Translations under genes and position numbers: made by a program
NCBI GenBank assembly: GCA_963693085.1
Contig: OY856412.1
Span: forward strand, 1,411,091,894 to 1,411,155,893
Length of the DNA stretch: 64,000 bases
Source of the DNA: Alisma plantago-aquatica
Lineage: Eukaryota; Streptophyta; Magnoliopsida; Alismatales; Alismataceae
Direction: 5' to 3'
Notes under the pieces: generated by a model
Seen by the model: the letters and a program-made list of their open reading frames with translations, nothing else
Told to the model about the DNA's origin: nothing
Databases searched by the model: none
Part shown: in pieces, positions 49,717-62,523 of the stretch
Numbering within the stretch: position 1 is the stretch's first letter
How the letters are laid out: each line of letters begins with the position of its first letter

Positions 49717-50147
49717 ACGTTAAGGTTTTTTATAATATTATGTAAGGTCTACTATAATTATGTAATACAATTAGACATCTTTTTGATACCTGTATTATTA
49801 TGTAAGTCCATTGCAATTATGATAGATTTTTGGAAGAGTTTGACTATGATGTGTATTTGAAATGTGAATTAAGAAATTCCATGTGATTTTTTGGAAGAGT
49901 TGACTGGAATATGGACTCTGATGTGTATTTGAAAAAATGATGAAGTATGTTGGCATGTTTGTGCATGTATTGTATATATGCTTGTTTTTCTTGTAGGTTT
50001 GTCAGCCTGTTGTTAAGTTGTGATGCTTGCAGAGAGCCTGATGTTCTTCAGAACTTTTAGTTCTAAAGGACATTGGCTCCAGGCAGGTATTTGTAGGCAT
50101 GGCCAGCAGGTCTGCAGACCTGGTGTAAAAAAAAACATATACATTTC

Positions 50148-50502
50148 CCGTCGGTTATTTATAAACAACCGACTACATAAACATTCGACATCAATGAAAA
50201 GACAACAACCAATGACGAATACTTATTTTTTTCCTTGTTCATCATTGATAAACATATTCTCTGTTGGTGCCATTGCATAACCGCCATGAGATGTGCTAGA
50301 GAAACCAGTATTTCGACAGTTGGTGCGTTTTATGTAGTCAGTTCGACTGCAACCACTAACCGATGACGAAAGCAACACCATCGGGTAAGTTGACTGACGA
50401 AAAATGTGCTTGTTTTTAGCGTCACCCATTTAAGCGTCGGTTAGTAACCGACACTATAAATCTAAAGTACCCGACGTTGTATCCCCATTATGTAGTAGTG
50501 CA
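50148..50502 (-). mobile_element. Probable right end of a CACTA transposon
   Basis: Read from 50502 on the minus strand the sequence starts CACTACTACATAATGGGG, the terminal CACTA motif, followed by repeated CGTCGGTT/AACCGAC motifs in both directions (50148-50175, 50430-50450) like subterminal repeats. The left end was not found in the window, so the element is truncated, interrupted or long. Confidence 0.5.
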
Positions 50503-53300
50503 CCCAAAAATAAGAGTGAAAGAAAACACAACTTTAATGGGTTGTGCCCAAACATTGGGCCCAGGAAGGGTCAAAATCGATTAAATAGGGTAAAAATAAA
50601 GTTTAATCCACAAGGTTTTCATTTGGGAATAATTTTCACATAATGAAACCAATTTGGGCAAGAAAACATGCATTGGAATCGTGAGAAAGATGTCTACAAT
50701 ATGAAGATGTGAAAAAGGCATATATGTATTCAAATATATGATCAAAATAAAAGGAAAGGAGGGTGATGAGTGTTACATTTAAAAACTAAATTAGAGTCAA
50801 ATTGAGTGTCATCAAGGTATCAATTGCACTTAAGAGTTATCAATTATGTATTCAAATATGAAATTAATGGTGAAGACAAGAGATGAGTCCAAAATAACAG
50901 TCATATTCAAAATTTGAATTTCCAAGTTATAAAATCTGTCCATACACTTGTTTGTAACAAGTACCTATGTTTTGATTTGGTATCTAATATCATGATTAAT
51001 GAAACGTAGTCATCAATCAACACACATACTAGTCTCAATGTATTATTGTTGTCCGAATATCCACAATAGTATCTGACTAGGGACTAAGACAAAAATGAAT
51101 ACTCGAACATACACATGACCTCATGTTTAGATCCTCAACCTGAATTCACATGTTATTGAGTCATACATTCTTAAGACATTATTATATTTATTAATCATCT
51201 TATATTGAAACAAACATAATAATTGGAATTACCTTTATTAACAATCAAATCAATTACTATATGCACCATTACAATCATCATATGACTGTCTCTTAGGACA
51301 TATCACCAACACATTAAGCCCTAACGTACATATGCAATGTCAATTCCATGCATTTAAACCCAAATCTTCCAAAAGAATCTCTCCACCTACCTTTACGAAG
51401 ATTCAAAATAAAGAAGGTAGGACCGTAGTGTATGCCCATGTACATTCTCCCCTTTCCCATACAAAGCCACTTGCCATGTCATGACAAAAGTTGTGCAAAA
51501 CCACAATCAAGGTCAGTGGAGACAAAACACCCCTTTAAAGAGCATGAGATCTATCACGAAACATGTATCATAATCCTTATTATATCACATCATTATCCTA
51601 GGTGGGTGCACCCCCACAACACCCCTGCTTTAAATTATTATGCGATGATGGCGTGGTCAGAGTCTGTTAAGTAAACATGTGGGATATCCCATGCATTGTG
51701 GGTGTGCCCCATGCAAATATTGGGATGTTTTTAATAATAATGACATGTATGAGGTCCAATGTGATTAAAACTACAATCCACCCCATTGTCTTTATAAAAA
51801 TGACCTAGACCATCATTTAGAGAGGTTCCAAATCCTAGCACATAAGAAATCTAACAAATCCTCCTAAACTTCATCCGCAAGCCCTAAAAACCTAGAAAAG
51901 CACTTAAGATTAAAGATTGGTGGGATCATCAAAGGTGATTCAACTTCTCAGAAACTCAGATTCGCAACACTCGGTGAATAATGAAAGAGAACGATAGTCC
52001 TCACCTTCACGACATTCAAGTAAGGTAGAAGTGTCCCAACAACAATTTAGATCTCCCCCCTCTCTTGTTTTCTGATCCGAACATGGTGCAATGAGATGAG
52101 CACCCAAGATCAATGGTATACATATTTTACTCCCTTCCTACCCTCTTTTTCATCTATCTTGCATGCTCGCAGAAGATTCAACCTTAAACAACTAATTTTT
52201 GGCTCATTTTCTCTCTCAAATATTCTGTTTTCCTTACCATGATTGACAATACTAACTTGGGTGTGGGGTGCCTCACACTCGTCTTACATGTAGCATGGTG
52301 CCTTACTAAAATCCTTGGTCGTGAATCACCAATTGTCTATCAAATTCACTAATTTTTACATGATTCTTCTTGTTTTTCTCATAATACGTGACAATTTCAT
52401 CTTTGGTACCGTCCTCTACACCGAGTGCATGTGAGGTGAGATATCGGGACAATGCGTTTTAACTTGAGAAAAATAAGAATTCTTTTCACCATTAATGGAG
52501 CTAATATGTAATTTACAAGTTCATTTTGCTTTACTTTTCATCACCAAAATTTTTGATGTTATTGTTTATTCAAGTTAAGTGTTAATAGCAAAATTTATTA
52601 ATCACTTACAACTAGCATGCAACAGTTACGAATACAACAATAATACAACTAGCATATTCAAACATGAATAATTTGCTGTTTCTTTGTTCATCTTTGTAAA
52701 TGTACAATTAGCATCTTCTAGCGACACACCATCCAACCCACATGCCTTTCCCATGTTCATCTTTGTAGAGTATTTTTGACCTCAGACCATGTAATTCCTG
52801 CGTAAGTGAAATCTCTTACTGGATACGTTGCCAATAAAGGTATTCTATTATCTAATATTCCTCATATATCAACATTTGATATGGTTACGTTGTAGTTGTA
52901 GACAAAAAAGTACAACGGTTCACAACCTTTTATAAACCAAACCAATCATTCATCACACCGGAACCGTACCAAATGAGTCATTATGTTTTGGTTTGTTCCA
53001 TTGCTTGCTTTAGTAATTATCCAAGTATGTTAAATAACGTGTTCAACTTTTGGAACATTGTTAGAAATTGGCCCAAAAGTCTATAACAAGCATATATGTT
53101 TCAAAGTTGAGATTCTAAAAATGCATAGATTCCAGTTTTGCAAAAGATGTATTGAGAACCGGACAGTGGAAGTACCAATGTGAGTCATATTCTCGATGTA
53201 AACAGCTCTTGGATTTCGTCGCAGAAACTTTTCCGATTCTGGGTAGACGCATCAACAAATCCAATTTATTACTACTATTTATTATTGGTCATTAATTCAT
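50503..53300. other. Intergenic, nothing recognised
   Basis: AT-rich DNA without a supported gene, RNA gene or clear repeat. The open frame at 51432-51674 is short and has no recognisable product. It leads into the GC-rich promoter region at 53300. Confidence 0.5.
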
Positions 53301-53524
53301 TATCACCAACTACAGCCCCCTAGCCTACCCGAGTCTCCACCACACAAAAAGAAGGCGGAAAAAAGTCCGCAAGTCGCCGGCCCGGTCCCTCCAAATCGCA
53401 TGCTCCCACGTCCGCCTCATCCACGTGCGGGCGACCACCTCGCCGGAGCACTCCCCGCACCGCTCCTGGGGTCGACACGTCGAACCCCAATCCCGGCCGA
53501 CGGTGGAGCACCGAGACGCTAAAA

Positions 53525-53533
53525 GATAAATAG
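53525..53533 (+). promoter_or_regulatory. Possible TATA box of the OTU gene
   Basis: GATAAATAG lies in a GC-rich stretch (53330-53700), followed after about 30 bases by a pyrimidine-rich region (CTGCTCCTCC) suited to transcription start. It is placed about 690 bases before the start codon, leaving room for a 5' UTR with an intron. Confidence 0.4.
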
Positions 53534-53723
53534 GGCAACCAACCCCACTCGCACCGTTTCTCAACTGCTCCTCCTTTTTGCCCCAACTATTTGCCGCCCC
53601 CCCATCGAACCTTCCCCGCCTCTCGCCTTGTCTGCCGCCTAAACCCTAGGATCGCCGTTTCCGGGAATCTAATCGGTTATCTGGGCACCTGACCCTCCTT
53701 GAATCGCCGATCAGCCGCCCGAG

Positions 53724-54193
53724 GTAAGCGGTACCCAACGCTTCCGCGATGCTTTTCTTGTATTGGTCGTAAGGGCTGTTGGGTGCGTTGCTCCCATTTT
53801 CGAGCTTACCGGCAGGTGTTACCAGAGGTTCCTTGGGAAATTGATTTCGTCTGCCTTTCTTGGGCTGTCATCTGGAGGATTTATGAGGAATCCACGGTTG
53901 CCCCCGTGCTGCCGTCGAAGTATCCTTGGATTCTAGTTTACCTGGGTCCTGAGAACAGGTAGCTCCGCTGGTGATAAATAAGTGGTTCGTACGTGCGACC
54001 TTACTACTGGGCTGCGTTCTGATGAGAATTGTTGGGGGGATGCAGAGACTGGCCGCGTCTGAGAAGAACTTGCTGCTGTTGGGCTGGAAAGAGTCGTTCA
54101 GCCAAGGTGTCGGTGTCATCACGACCAAGGTTAGAACTCGTGACAAACCGCTCTAAGGGTGTTTTTTCCGGGTGTGCATCAGGGAAATTATAG
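53724..54193 (+). other. Probable 5' UTR intron of the OTU gene
   Basis: GAG|GTAAGCGG at 53721 is a good splice donor. Acceptors are TGCATCAG|GG (54182) or AATTATAG|GG (54193), both shortly before the ATG at 54218. Leader introns are common in plant housekeeping genes. Open frames within it are probably chance. Confidence 0.5.
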
Positions 54194-54217
54194 GGATAAA
54201 CTGCATTGTGTGAAAAA

Positions 54218-54835
54218 ATGACAAGAATTTTGGTTCAACGTGGCTCTGGGAGCTCCTCATCAAACCAGAACCGCCAGCCACAGCCTCCTGCATCCCAATC
54301 TGGTTCATCAACGCCCAAGGAGGAAGAACATGAGGACAATAAGCAGCATGAATCAGTTGCCTTGGACGCTCTCTTCCCACAATGCAACACCTCTGAGGTC
54401 ATAGCTCCAGAAAGCAGCAGTCAGAATGTGTCAAGAGACCCTTCTTTGGGTTCTTCTGGAGAAACTAGTAAATCTTCCAATGACTTAGTCAAAGATCCCG
54501 GAGTGCCCATAAAAGAGCTGGATGCATTGTCATTGCAAGAGGATGCAAAAAGTTCATCAAGTACAAGCACCTCTCAGATAGTCACTGGTGGCTCTTATCC
54601 ACCTCCACCTCCTGTCCCTCCTCCCATGCCCTCTGGATCGTGCTTGGCCCCTAGGAGGACTAATTCAGGGGGATTAAATAGTACGAGGATATGCCCTTCT
54701 AGAAGGCAATCTGGTTGGCCAGCTACCAGGAGCTCAGATTCACGACCCCCTTCTCCCAAGTCGTTTTGTGAAGCTGATGGGTACAACAGTGCAGATGAAC
54801 AGATTCCTTGTCTTGTGCCTTCTTACGATGATGTG
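54218..54835 (+). CDS. OTLD1: OTU-domain deubiquitinase (OTLD1/OTU6-like), first coding exon
   Basis: Start of a plant OTU cysteine protease that removes ubiquitin; Arabidopsis OTLD1 acts on histone H2B in chromatin. The ATG at 54218 begins MTRILVQRGSGSSSSN, matching the conserved start of OTLD1-type proteins as I know them; the frame upstream has no ATG. The 206 codons are serine-rich and low complexity, with a proline run (PPPPPVPPPMP) and a conserved end (RPPSPKSF ... GYNSADEQIPC). This is the disordered N-terminal part before the OTU catalytic domain. The exon probably ends at 54835, where GTG|GTAATG gives a donor in phase 0; the frame then runs only 11 more codons. No exon with the catalytic domain was recognised up to 64000, so intron 1 is over 9 kb or the gene is broken. 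Confidence 0.72.
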
Positions 54836-55009
54836 GTAATGCTGTTCGATTTCTGGTTTTGTTTCTGATAAAGCTATATTTGCTGTTATGCTCATTTTCT
54901 AATTTCAAACAAATAGTTTTTCTTAGTTGAGTACCCTGACTAACCCCAACTGTTAGGAATCTTGATCTGGGTGCTCACGTTCATTATCATTGTTGCAATT
55001 TAGCATAAT

Positions 55010-55445
55010 CACAAATTCGGTATTCGGGATACATTTGGTTGAGCTAAAAAAACGAAATTCGGCAATTATGTGGGAAATTTGGGTAAAAAAGGTCAACGAA
55101 ACGTAAACATATGGTTAACGATTCAGAAAAAGGTCGGGCAAAAAATATGCGGAGATCTATATAATGCGTTTATATGTATATTTATGTTTTGCACATATAT
55201 TTGTACACTACACGTATCTTGTATACATCTCTAATTATTACATATACATATATTGATATACATACATATACATACACATACATATATGCGTTTACATATA
55301 CACACATAGAATGCACAAAAAGTAAGTTAGAATAATCAATTTAATATGGGAAAATAATGTATAAAACGGGAAAAAACATAAACCTGAATAATTTGTGAAT
55401 AATATGGGAATAAAATGTAAAATTCGAAAATTGGAAGCCACTCGA
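55010..55445. repeat. AT-rich dispersed-repeat candidate
   Basis: Left part has AATTCGGTATTCGGGATAC and right part AATGTAAAATTCGAAAATTGG, enclosing strings of ATACATATA. The ends show weak inverted similarity (AATTCG). It may be a small non-autonomous element; borders are uncertain. Confidence 0.3.
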
Positions 55446-55729
55446 CCGTTTCATACGTCTAGGTCAAATTGACTATTTAAATTATCTGTTTTATTTCTAG
55501 TTAATCATAACTTTTAGCACTTAGCTGAGGTTATTAATATGCTCCCTAGCCCTCTTCACTAGGGGATCTTTATTCTGTGCTCCCATGTTGCATTCTACAC
55601 AGTTCGATCCCATTAACACGTTGTTCTTTTTTAAGCTGGGGGCTTAACTCATGGTTGTATAGGCGGCCAGGTGACCAGACGTTCCATACGGACGCCCAGG
55701 CAGCCTAGGCGCCAGGCGGATGCCCAGGC

Positions 55730-55732
<3 letters not shown>

Positions 55733-55822
<90 letters not shown>
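55733..55822. repeat. (TA)n microsatellite
   Basis: About 45 uninterrupted TA units, resuming as (TA)6 or so at 56221-56232 on the other side of the MITE. Confidence 0.95.
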
Positions 55823-55824
<2 letters not shown>

Positions 55825-55827
<3 letters not shown>

Positions 55828-56218
55828 CAGGCTAGAATACACTCGAGTGTACAGATCGCACGAATACACTCAAGTGTGTTTGCATATCAAGACTATTTTT
55901 TGTAAAATGTAAACCATTGATCTTCACCGTCATACTATAACTAGGCTACATACAAATTTTGAGCCTATTTGGATGAATGTAAGTCACTCATCCAAGGGCA
56001 ACAAAATCGACGCGCGAAACTAATTTGAAATGCATAATTTTTGCGGTCATTATAAAATGACCTATAAATGTCCAAATGTACTCAAATTTTGCATATGAAT
56101 TATTCACAAGATGCTTAAGAAGATCAACGGATTAGATTTTTGAAAAAAATATTGCATCATGAAAAATTACTTGAGTGTATTCTGCTCCGAATACACTCGA
56201 GTGTATTCTAGCTTGACT
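55825..56218. mobile_element. MITE with long terminal inverted repeats (394 bp)
   Basis: Left terminus AGTCAGGCTAGAATACACTC and right terminus (reversed) AGTCAAGCTAGAATACACTC continue as inverted repeats with GAGTGTA and then GAATACACTCAAGT; weaker inverted similarity reaches TTGATCTTC about 100 bases in. There is no coding sequence. It sits inside the TA microsatellite, so a TA duplication is possible but cannot be proven. Superfamily unresolved. Confidence 0.75.
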
Positions 56219-56419
56219 CTATATATATATATAAACTGCATATATAGTAAAAATAGTACATTCAAAAACTTGAACTTGTAGTACTTTTTTAGGAGATACT
56301 TGCTATTTTCCTTTATTGGGTTTTGTAAAGCCGATTTTGAGTTAATCACAAATTGATTACTCATAAATCAGAAATAAAAAATGTTAAATATATTTGTATT
56401 TCTATTCATGAGGCAGTAC

Positions 56420-57260
56420 ATTTATAAAACAAAACAGTAGATTAATAAAGTTTAGTACACAACTTAAAGTACATTAATACTAATCAGTAGATAAATAAAT
56501 GAAAAACAGTAGATAATAAATATAAATCAGTAGATCAGTAAATACTAATCAGTATATAAATAAATACAAATCAGTAGATAAGTAAATACGAATCAGTAGA
56601 TAAAAAAATTAAAAACATTAGATAAGTACAAATCAGTACATAAATAAATACAGAGCATTAAATAAGTAATAGAAATCAGTAGATAAAAAAATTCAAAGCG
56701 TTAGATAAGTAAAAAACATTGGATAAATAAATACTAATCAGTAGATAAACAAATACAAATCATTAGATAAAAAAGTGCAACTCAGTTGACAAACAAATAT
56801 AAATCAGTAGATGATCACATAATTTTAAAAAGTAGATGAATAAATACAAAACCCTAAATTTAAATAATGTGATGAATAAAAAATCAGTAGATGAGCAAAT
56901 CAGTAGATAAGTAAATACAAATCGGTAGATAAGTAAATATAAATCAGTAGATAAGTAAATACAAATCAGTAGATAAGTAAATACAAATCAGTATATACAT
57001 AAATACAAATCAGTAGATACATAAATTCAAATCAGTAGAAAGTAAATTCAAATCAGTAGATAAGTAAATTCGAATCAGTAGATAAGTAAATACAAATCAG
57101 TAGATAAGTACATACAAATCACTAGATACATAAATTCAAATCAGTAGATAAGTAAATTCAAATCAGTAGATAAATAACTACAAATCAGTAGATAGGTAAC
57201 TACAAATCAGTAGATAAGTAAATACAAATCAGTCGATAATTAAATACTAATCAGTTGATA
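56420..57260. repeat. Tandem repeat AAATCAGTAGATAAGTAAAT
   Basis: About 35-40 units of 20-24 bp with consensus AATCAGTAGATAAGTAAATAC, degenerate at the left and more regular between 56900 and 57230. AT-rich and minisatellite-like. Confidence 0.9.
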
Positions 57261-57370
57261 AAAATTAATAAAATTAAAAGCTTACTTACGTGTATTACTT
57301 CTGGGCGCCCAGATTGGGGCAGGGCCTGGGCCGCCTAGGCTCCCGCCTGTGCAGCACATGCCTAACAATT

Positions 57371-60300
57371 CCATTTACACTTTTTTTTCCATCGCTCCTC
57401 GCCAAGTGTAGCTTTATTAATGGGATTTATCTACTTGTTGTGGGATGATTCAATATGCGCTAAGTTGTGCTGCGCCTACTTTTTGTTTGCCAGGATAATG
57501 TGTGTAAGAGGTTCAACCAATCTATATCTCTGAGCGGGTACGAGGCTCAACCAACTTACATTAATCTTGATGAGTGTGGCTTCTTAAAATTGTAGGACAT
57601 ATGGAAATTACATGTTTGTGTATCTCAATCTTTGAAGCACAAATACATCCTTGGACACAGACACAAACATGTGAATTTCAAAAAATTCAGGACATGGACA
57701 TGGAATTTTGTATTTTTATAAATTTATGATACAATAATTCCTTGAAAGAACATTAATCGTGGATTACATACAAAATAGGTCTTGCTAGCACAACAAAAAT
57801 TTGATTCAGGTCTATAGTAATCTAGAAGATAAACAAATTGTGAAATTTGAATATAGGTCTTGATAAGATTACATCAAATAAGCAGATAGTTAATGAAGAA
57901 CAAAATTGCAAGCCAATATACTTTGATCTTCAATGCTCTAAATTATTTAAGCAAAGTATTAAAGTGTATTTCAATATCAGTATTCAGTACTAAGTGCTAC
58001 ATATGCCTTCATGTAGTTACATAATACCCCTTTTCATCCCTAGTGTAATGTGAAATCCACACAAAGGTACAAGTAGTTATATAGCTATCTTTACATGCCG
58101 TATGGTCACCCATTCGATAGTAATGATGGCTTCACAGAAAGTTACAAGTCATCCAAAAAAGGAAGACATGTTAGTAAATGATTTTTTTACTCTTCTATCC
58201 TTGAACATCTTCAACTTAATTACTGTCATTATCAAAACATGTAATGCTCTCCAATCCAGGCTAATTTAGTGATTGTGCTACTTCCAAAGGACCTCTCTCA
58301 TCAAGTGAATCAAACACATCAACCACATACTTACAATATCTTGATTTCTGTCTATAAGATAAGGGATGAGGCTTTGTGTGCACATAAGCCTAATCTTCGC
58401 AACATCTGGGATGAATCTTGTTTCCCCTAATTAAGTTGATAAATGAACAACAAGTCCAATTTCTTTCACAACAAAAGGAAAAACAAGGTTGGCCTAGCAA
58501 TTTGATAGCCAAACTCTAAGATGTTTTGCAGTGTTACTGTGAAGTAATCGCCAAGTGTGTGGTTCCATCAAATCCCATTTCATGATAGTCATGTCCTCTA
58601 AACTCCTTTAGAAATGAAGAGAACTTTGCATATTCAATGTGTACAACACGCCGCTCCTTGGCATTGAGGAAGTATTGTTTCAGGCATTCCTTTCATTTTT
58701 GATTTCAAGATCTTAATGAACTTGCTTTGGGCACTCTTTATGCAACCTCATCCGCTACACTTCACATTCAAAAAGGTGTTCATCGGTAAATTTAGGGCAC
58801 ACTTTGATTCCTGAGAATGGAATCATAAGTAGGCGTGCTTTTATCCAATAATGTGTCCCATTGAATATCTTGTTATATTTATTAAATTGAAATTGACGGT
58901 TCCCTTCACCGGTTGATTCATCTATAATCTAGTAACGCAATTCCAAATGGTGCATCATCATCAATCGATAGCTTAGTCCCACTTCCACTCTTTTTCCTAA
59001 TATGACAAACAATATCAAACAACCCACAGTTGTAGTTATACATATGTTTATGCAATTGTTTGGAGATTAAGGGATATAAAGCGCGGTTACACAAACACTT
59101 ACTTGGGATGGGTAGGCAAAGAAATGCAAATCCCGAAGAAAATGATGGATTCAAAATTACAAATCGATATGAGGTCTACAATATAAGCAACAAGTCCAAC
59201 AATTTGAGGAACCGAGTGCTACTCAAAAGAATTCCTTCAAAAAAGAAAAGAAGGTGTAGAAAATTAGAAATGGAGTTGGGAAAATCAAGAATAGAGAGAA
59301 GCAAATGAAACAACATGTTGAAGTACAGTCACCTAGGAGGCTAAAGAAGTAGAAATGTGATCTGTGATAGCAAACTCCCAGGTTTGAAATAAACATTAGA
59401 CAATACTAAAAACAGAGAAACATTAAAAATACACGAGGTGTTAGTGCTGTTCAAATATGATTCCATGAGATTTGAGGTATATAAAAGAAAGAACATGTGA
59501 GAAGGTGAGAATTTATTGATACATGGTGGAAAATTAAGAAAAGAGGATAAGACATGCATGAAAACTTAACGCCCTACAATAACGCTATTTTTTGAAGAGT
59601 AGTAAGTTTGTGAAGAAGAACCAACCTGACAAAAAAAGAGGAAAGGTAGTTCAAGAGGTGTTAAATAGGCAAAAAGAAAAAAAAAATACTAACTTGCTTA
59701 GCAGGCATGGCTCTTATTGAAGGAGAGGGATGTCGTTGAGGGGTAATGTAACACTAGCTATGGACGAGAAATAGAAGGGATTGTATGAAATGGACAAGCA
59801 ATTCTAGCAAGCAATAAGTGAACTTAGCCACCACCCATATTGTTACGAATCTGTTTATTACCCAAATTTTCACTTCTAATGGTCTGTTTCTAGAATGGCA
59901 CAAAATATTTCACTCAAGCAATATATATGAAAAAGGTAAAAACATTCTATACATTATAATGAACCAAAAGCGTTTTAGCATACTAAGCCCGTAGGCAACA
60001 TGGAAGAAAACATAACCAAAGAGATAAGCTAAGCTGCACTATAGAGACAGAGTCATGTACACATTTTCATTACAAGGATTTTCCGTTGGTGTTTCATTTC
60101 ATAGATTAGCTGTCCAGATGATGCGTGTCGCGGATCTTCATTTGTCATCTAAAAGTTGGTAAACAAAAAATATCAATGCTAAATCATCAAGTATGCTATG
60201 AAAGACGTATAATCACAATTTAAGGGTAATATAAAGTTTCTTAGCTAGAATCATTTTGATAAGCAAGAAGAAGGAACAAAGCGAGAAAAATTTAAACAAG

Positions 60301-61202
60301 ATTCTTTTATACAAAGCATATTTAGGTTTCATTTTCCATTATATGAACATTAGGCCTTCAACCAACTTTCAAAGGAAGGGTTCGTGAGTGGCATTTGATG
60401 CTAGAAAGCTAATACCATCTTGTTTCTACTTGAGGGACCTCAAGACCAAAATCAATGAACTGAACCTGTTTAAACACGCCTTGTGCTTTACCCCGAGAAT
60501 TTTGACAGGTAAATGAGGGTTATATAATGGGAGTTCATATTATGTTCAAGATTTGTCAACATAGTAATATCAATAGTGAAAGTGTTAATCATAGGAACTA
60601 CAGCTCTTGCTCAATCAAGTAATTAAGTAGCCAATCATTCATAAGTTTATACATACAAACAAGTCAATATCATAATAGGGTCAAGAGATTAAGTGTACCT
60701 TGTGAGAAGTGAGTAAGTCATGATTTGTTGAATAAGATTCAGACTTAGAGAAAGTCCAACCCAAAGGGGACCTAAGATGTAAAAAGATATGATATAGGGT
60801 CTTAGATCAGAAAGGTTTTGATAATATAAACACCATTTATGTTATTTGGATGTTCCCCTAGGCCTAAGTTTTAAATTAGTTCATTCTTAATTCCAAAGTG
60901 CCAACGTGCATGCATTTAAACCGCATACTATAAGTATCACAAGTATGAACTAGGTCTAGGGTGAACATCCACATTATAAGTCATAAGATGAGGGAAAAGT
61001 GTGATTTGGTTATAGGGAAAGAATGAGATTTAGATTATCATCAAGGTTTAATCATGCAAGATCATAACTAGTCATATTTGATCCATTTTATGCAATAGTG
61101 TCACATTCCCAAGTTACATGATCAAGAAGAGCATAATGTAGATTAATTAAGATTTGGTGTCATAAATATCATCAAGCAACTGACTTGAAGTCCTAATGCA
61201 GC
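57371..61202. other. No gene supported; possible degraded protein fragment
   Basis: AT-rich sequence. On the minus strand 58780-58900 reads for about 50 codons in a peptide-like way (YWIKARLLMIPFSGIKVCPKF) before stops, and 58918-59154 is open for 78 codons. These could be a decayed transposon gene, but no family is recognised. Nothing else was identified. Confidence 0.3.
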
Positions 61203-61865
61203 CATGCTTGTCTAGGCAGCTAAGCGGTCCTTCCCACCCATGAGAAGCTTAGGGGGGCTGGCGTTTCTAGGCGTTCTTCATATTGTTTATATTTTACATA
61301 TATATAAATGATATTCAAATATAGACATTGCTATGTACATTTGTACTGGTTATCCCTAAACTTAATCAATCATAACTTCACTTGCATCACACCTGTCATG
61401 ACCTAAGCTAGACCGGTCCGGTCTTAATTTGACCTAACATGATCCAGATTGAACCTGATTTAACTTAGTTTTCCCTAATTTAGCCTAAGTCAGACCTATT
61501 TTGTCATGACATGACCAAATCAGAGGTAAGTTCCCCAAGTTTGTCCTACACTGACCTAAACGAGCATTAATTTGGCAAAATTAAATCTAAATCCCACAAA
61601 TCAGACATGTTTTCCCCAAATCAGACCTACCCCCCCAACCAGACCTACACTACCCAAATTAGATCTGATTTGGCCTAAATCAGAACCGTTTCTTCCTTAA
61701 AATAACTAAACTTCATTTAATTTGACCAAATTCAGACCTAATCCATTCTAATTTAGTCTTTAAGTGTCTTAATTTGGGCCTAAAAGGCCTTAGGTATCCA
61801 CTTCAGTTATATGAAAGCCTAGGTGTCCAGTTTCAGGCGGCCCTCGCGGAGCCTGGATAACTATG
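61203..61865. mobile_element. GC-rich-ended repeat element, copy 2
   Basis: Left end CATGCTTGTCTAGGCAGC; right end reversed CATAGTTATCCAGGCTCC, followed on each side by GGCGG- or CTAGGCG-like words. The interior (about 61390-61770) is a degenerate repeat of GACCTAATTTGACCTAA-like units. The layout is that of copy 1 (55650-57370), but the interior repeat is unrelated. Confidence 0.45.
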
Positions 61866-62076
61866 TATGTAGCACAAGCTAGGTTTTGGAAAGTGCGAAG
61901 CGTGCAGACTGCCCCCTTGAAGCAGATTAAAGTGGTCACTTTTTGAAAAAGCGGTCCGTATTATTTAAAAAAACATAAAATGTATATATAGTTATATACA
62001 AACTGTACAATATTAATTTTAAACTATACTGTAGAAGACTGAATAATATATTTTTAGTATTTTAATTTTATTAATC

Positions 62077-62095
62077 AGTAATTCTAAGATGTGCT
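62077..62095. repeat. LINE target-site duplication (left), 19 bp
   Basis: AGTAATTCTAAGATGTGCT, repeated perfectly at 62524-62542. Confidence 0.92.
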
Positions 62096-62523
62096 CTATG
62101 GGAGTGAATGTTGGGTGGTGAAGAAACAAGGACTCAACAAGATGAACGTGGCTGAAATGCGTATGTTGAGATGGATGTTGTGGGATGACAGGGAAAGATC
62201 GCTTGAGAAATGACTATATCAGGAATAAAGTGGGGGTGGCGAGCATTGGGGACAAGTTACGCGAGGGCCGACTCAGGTGGTATGGACATGTGCAACGCAG
62301 ACTGACTAATGCGCCTATACGAAGCAATACTATTGAGGCAAGCACAATTAATAGACGAAGAGGAAGGTCTAAATTAACTTGGGAAGAGCTTATAAAGAGA
62401 GATTTTAAATCTCTACATCTCAACCAGAATATGACCCATGATAGAGCTGAATGGAAAAGAAGGATCCATGTAGCCGACCCCAACATAGTTGGGATTGAGG
62501 CTTAGTTGATGATGATGATGATG
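62096..62523 (+). mobile_element. 5'-truncated RTE-type LINE fragment
   Basis: The 428-bp 3' end of a plant non-LTR retrotransposon. It encodes the C-terminal tail of the reverse-transcriptase polyprotein: YGSECWVVKKQ and MRMLRWM at the start, then, after a frameshift near 62185, KVGVASIGDKLREGRLRWYG, RGRSKLTWEE and WKRRIHVADPN, ending in a TAG at about 62503. A (GAT)n tail (62506-62521) follows, as in plant RTE elements. Exact 19-bp duplications on both sides show target-primed insertion and define both ends. Confidence 0.9.

Larger units (their letters stand above)
55650..57370. mobile_element. GC-rich-ended repeat element with tandem-repeat interior, copy 1
   Basis: Left end CATGGTTGTATAGGCGGCCA followed by GCCCAGGCAGCCTAGGCGCC. 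The right end, reversed, has GTTAGGCATGTGCTGC then GGCGGGAGCCTAGGCGGCCC. Between them are a TA microsatellite, a MITE and an 840-bp tandem repeat, all extremely AT-rich. The contrast of GC-rich termini and low-complexity core is repeated in copy 2 at 61203-61865. I do not recognise a named family. Confidence 0.45.

Noticed and set aside
53320..53586. 88-codon minus-strand frame in the GC-rich region
   Set aside because: Overlaps the OTU gene promoter and leader; GC-rich DNA gives long chance frames.
55720..55905. Open frame of alternating Ile-Tyr
   Set aside because: Translation of the TA microsatellite.
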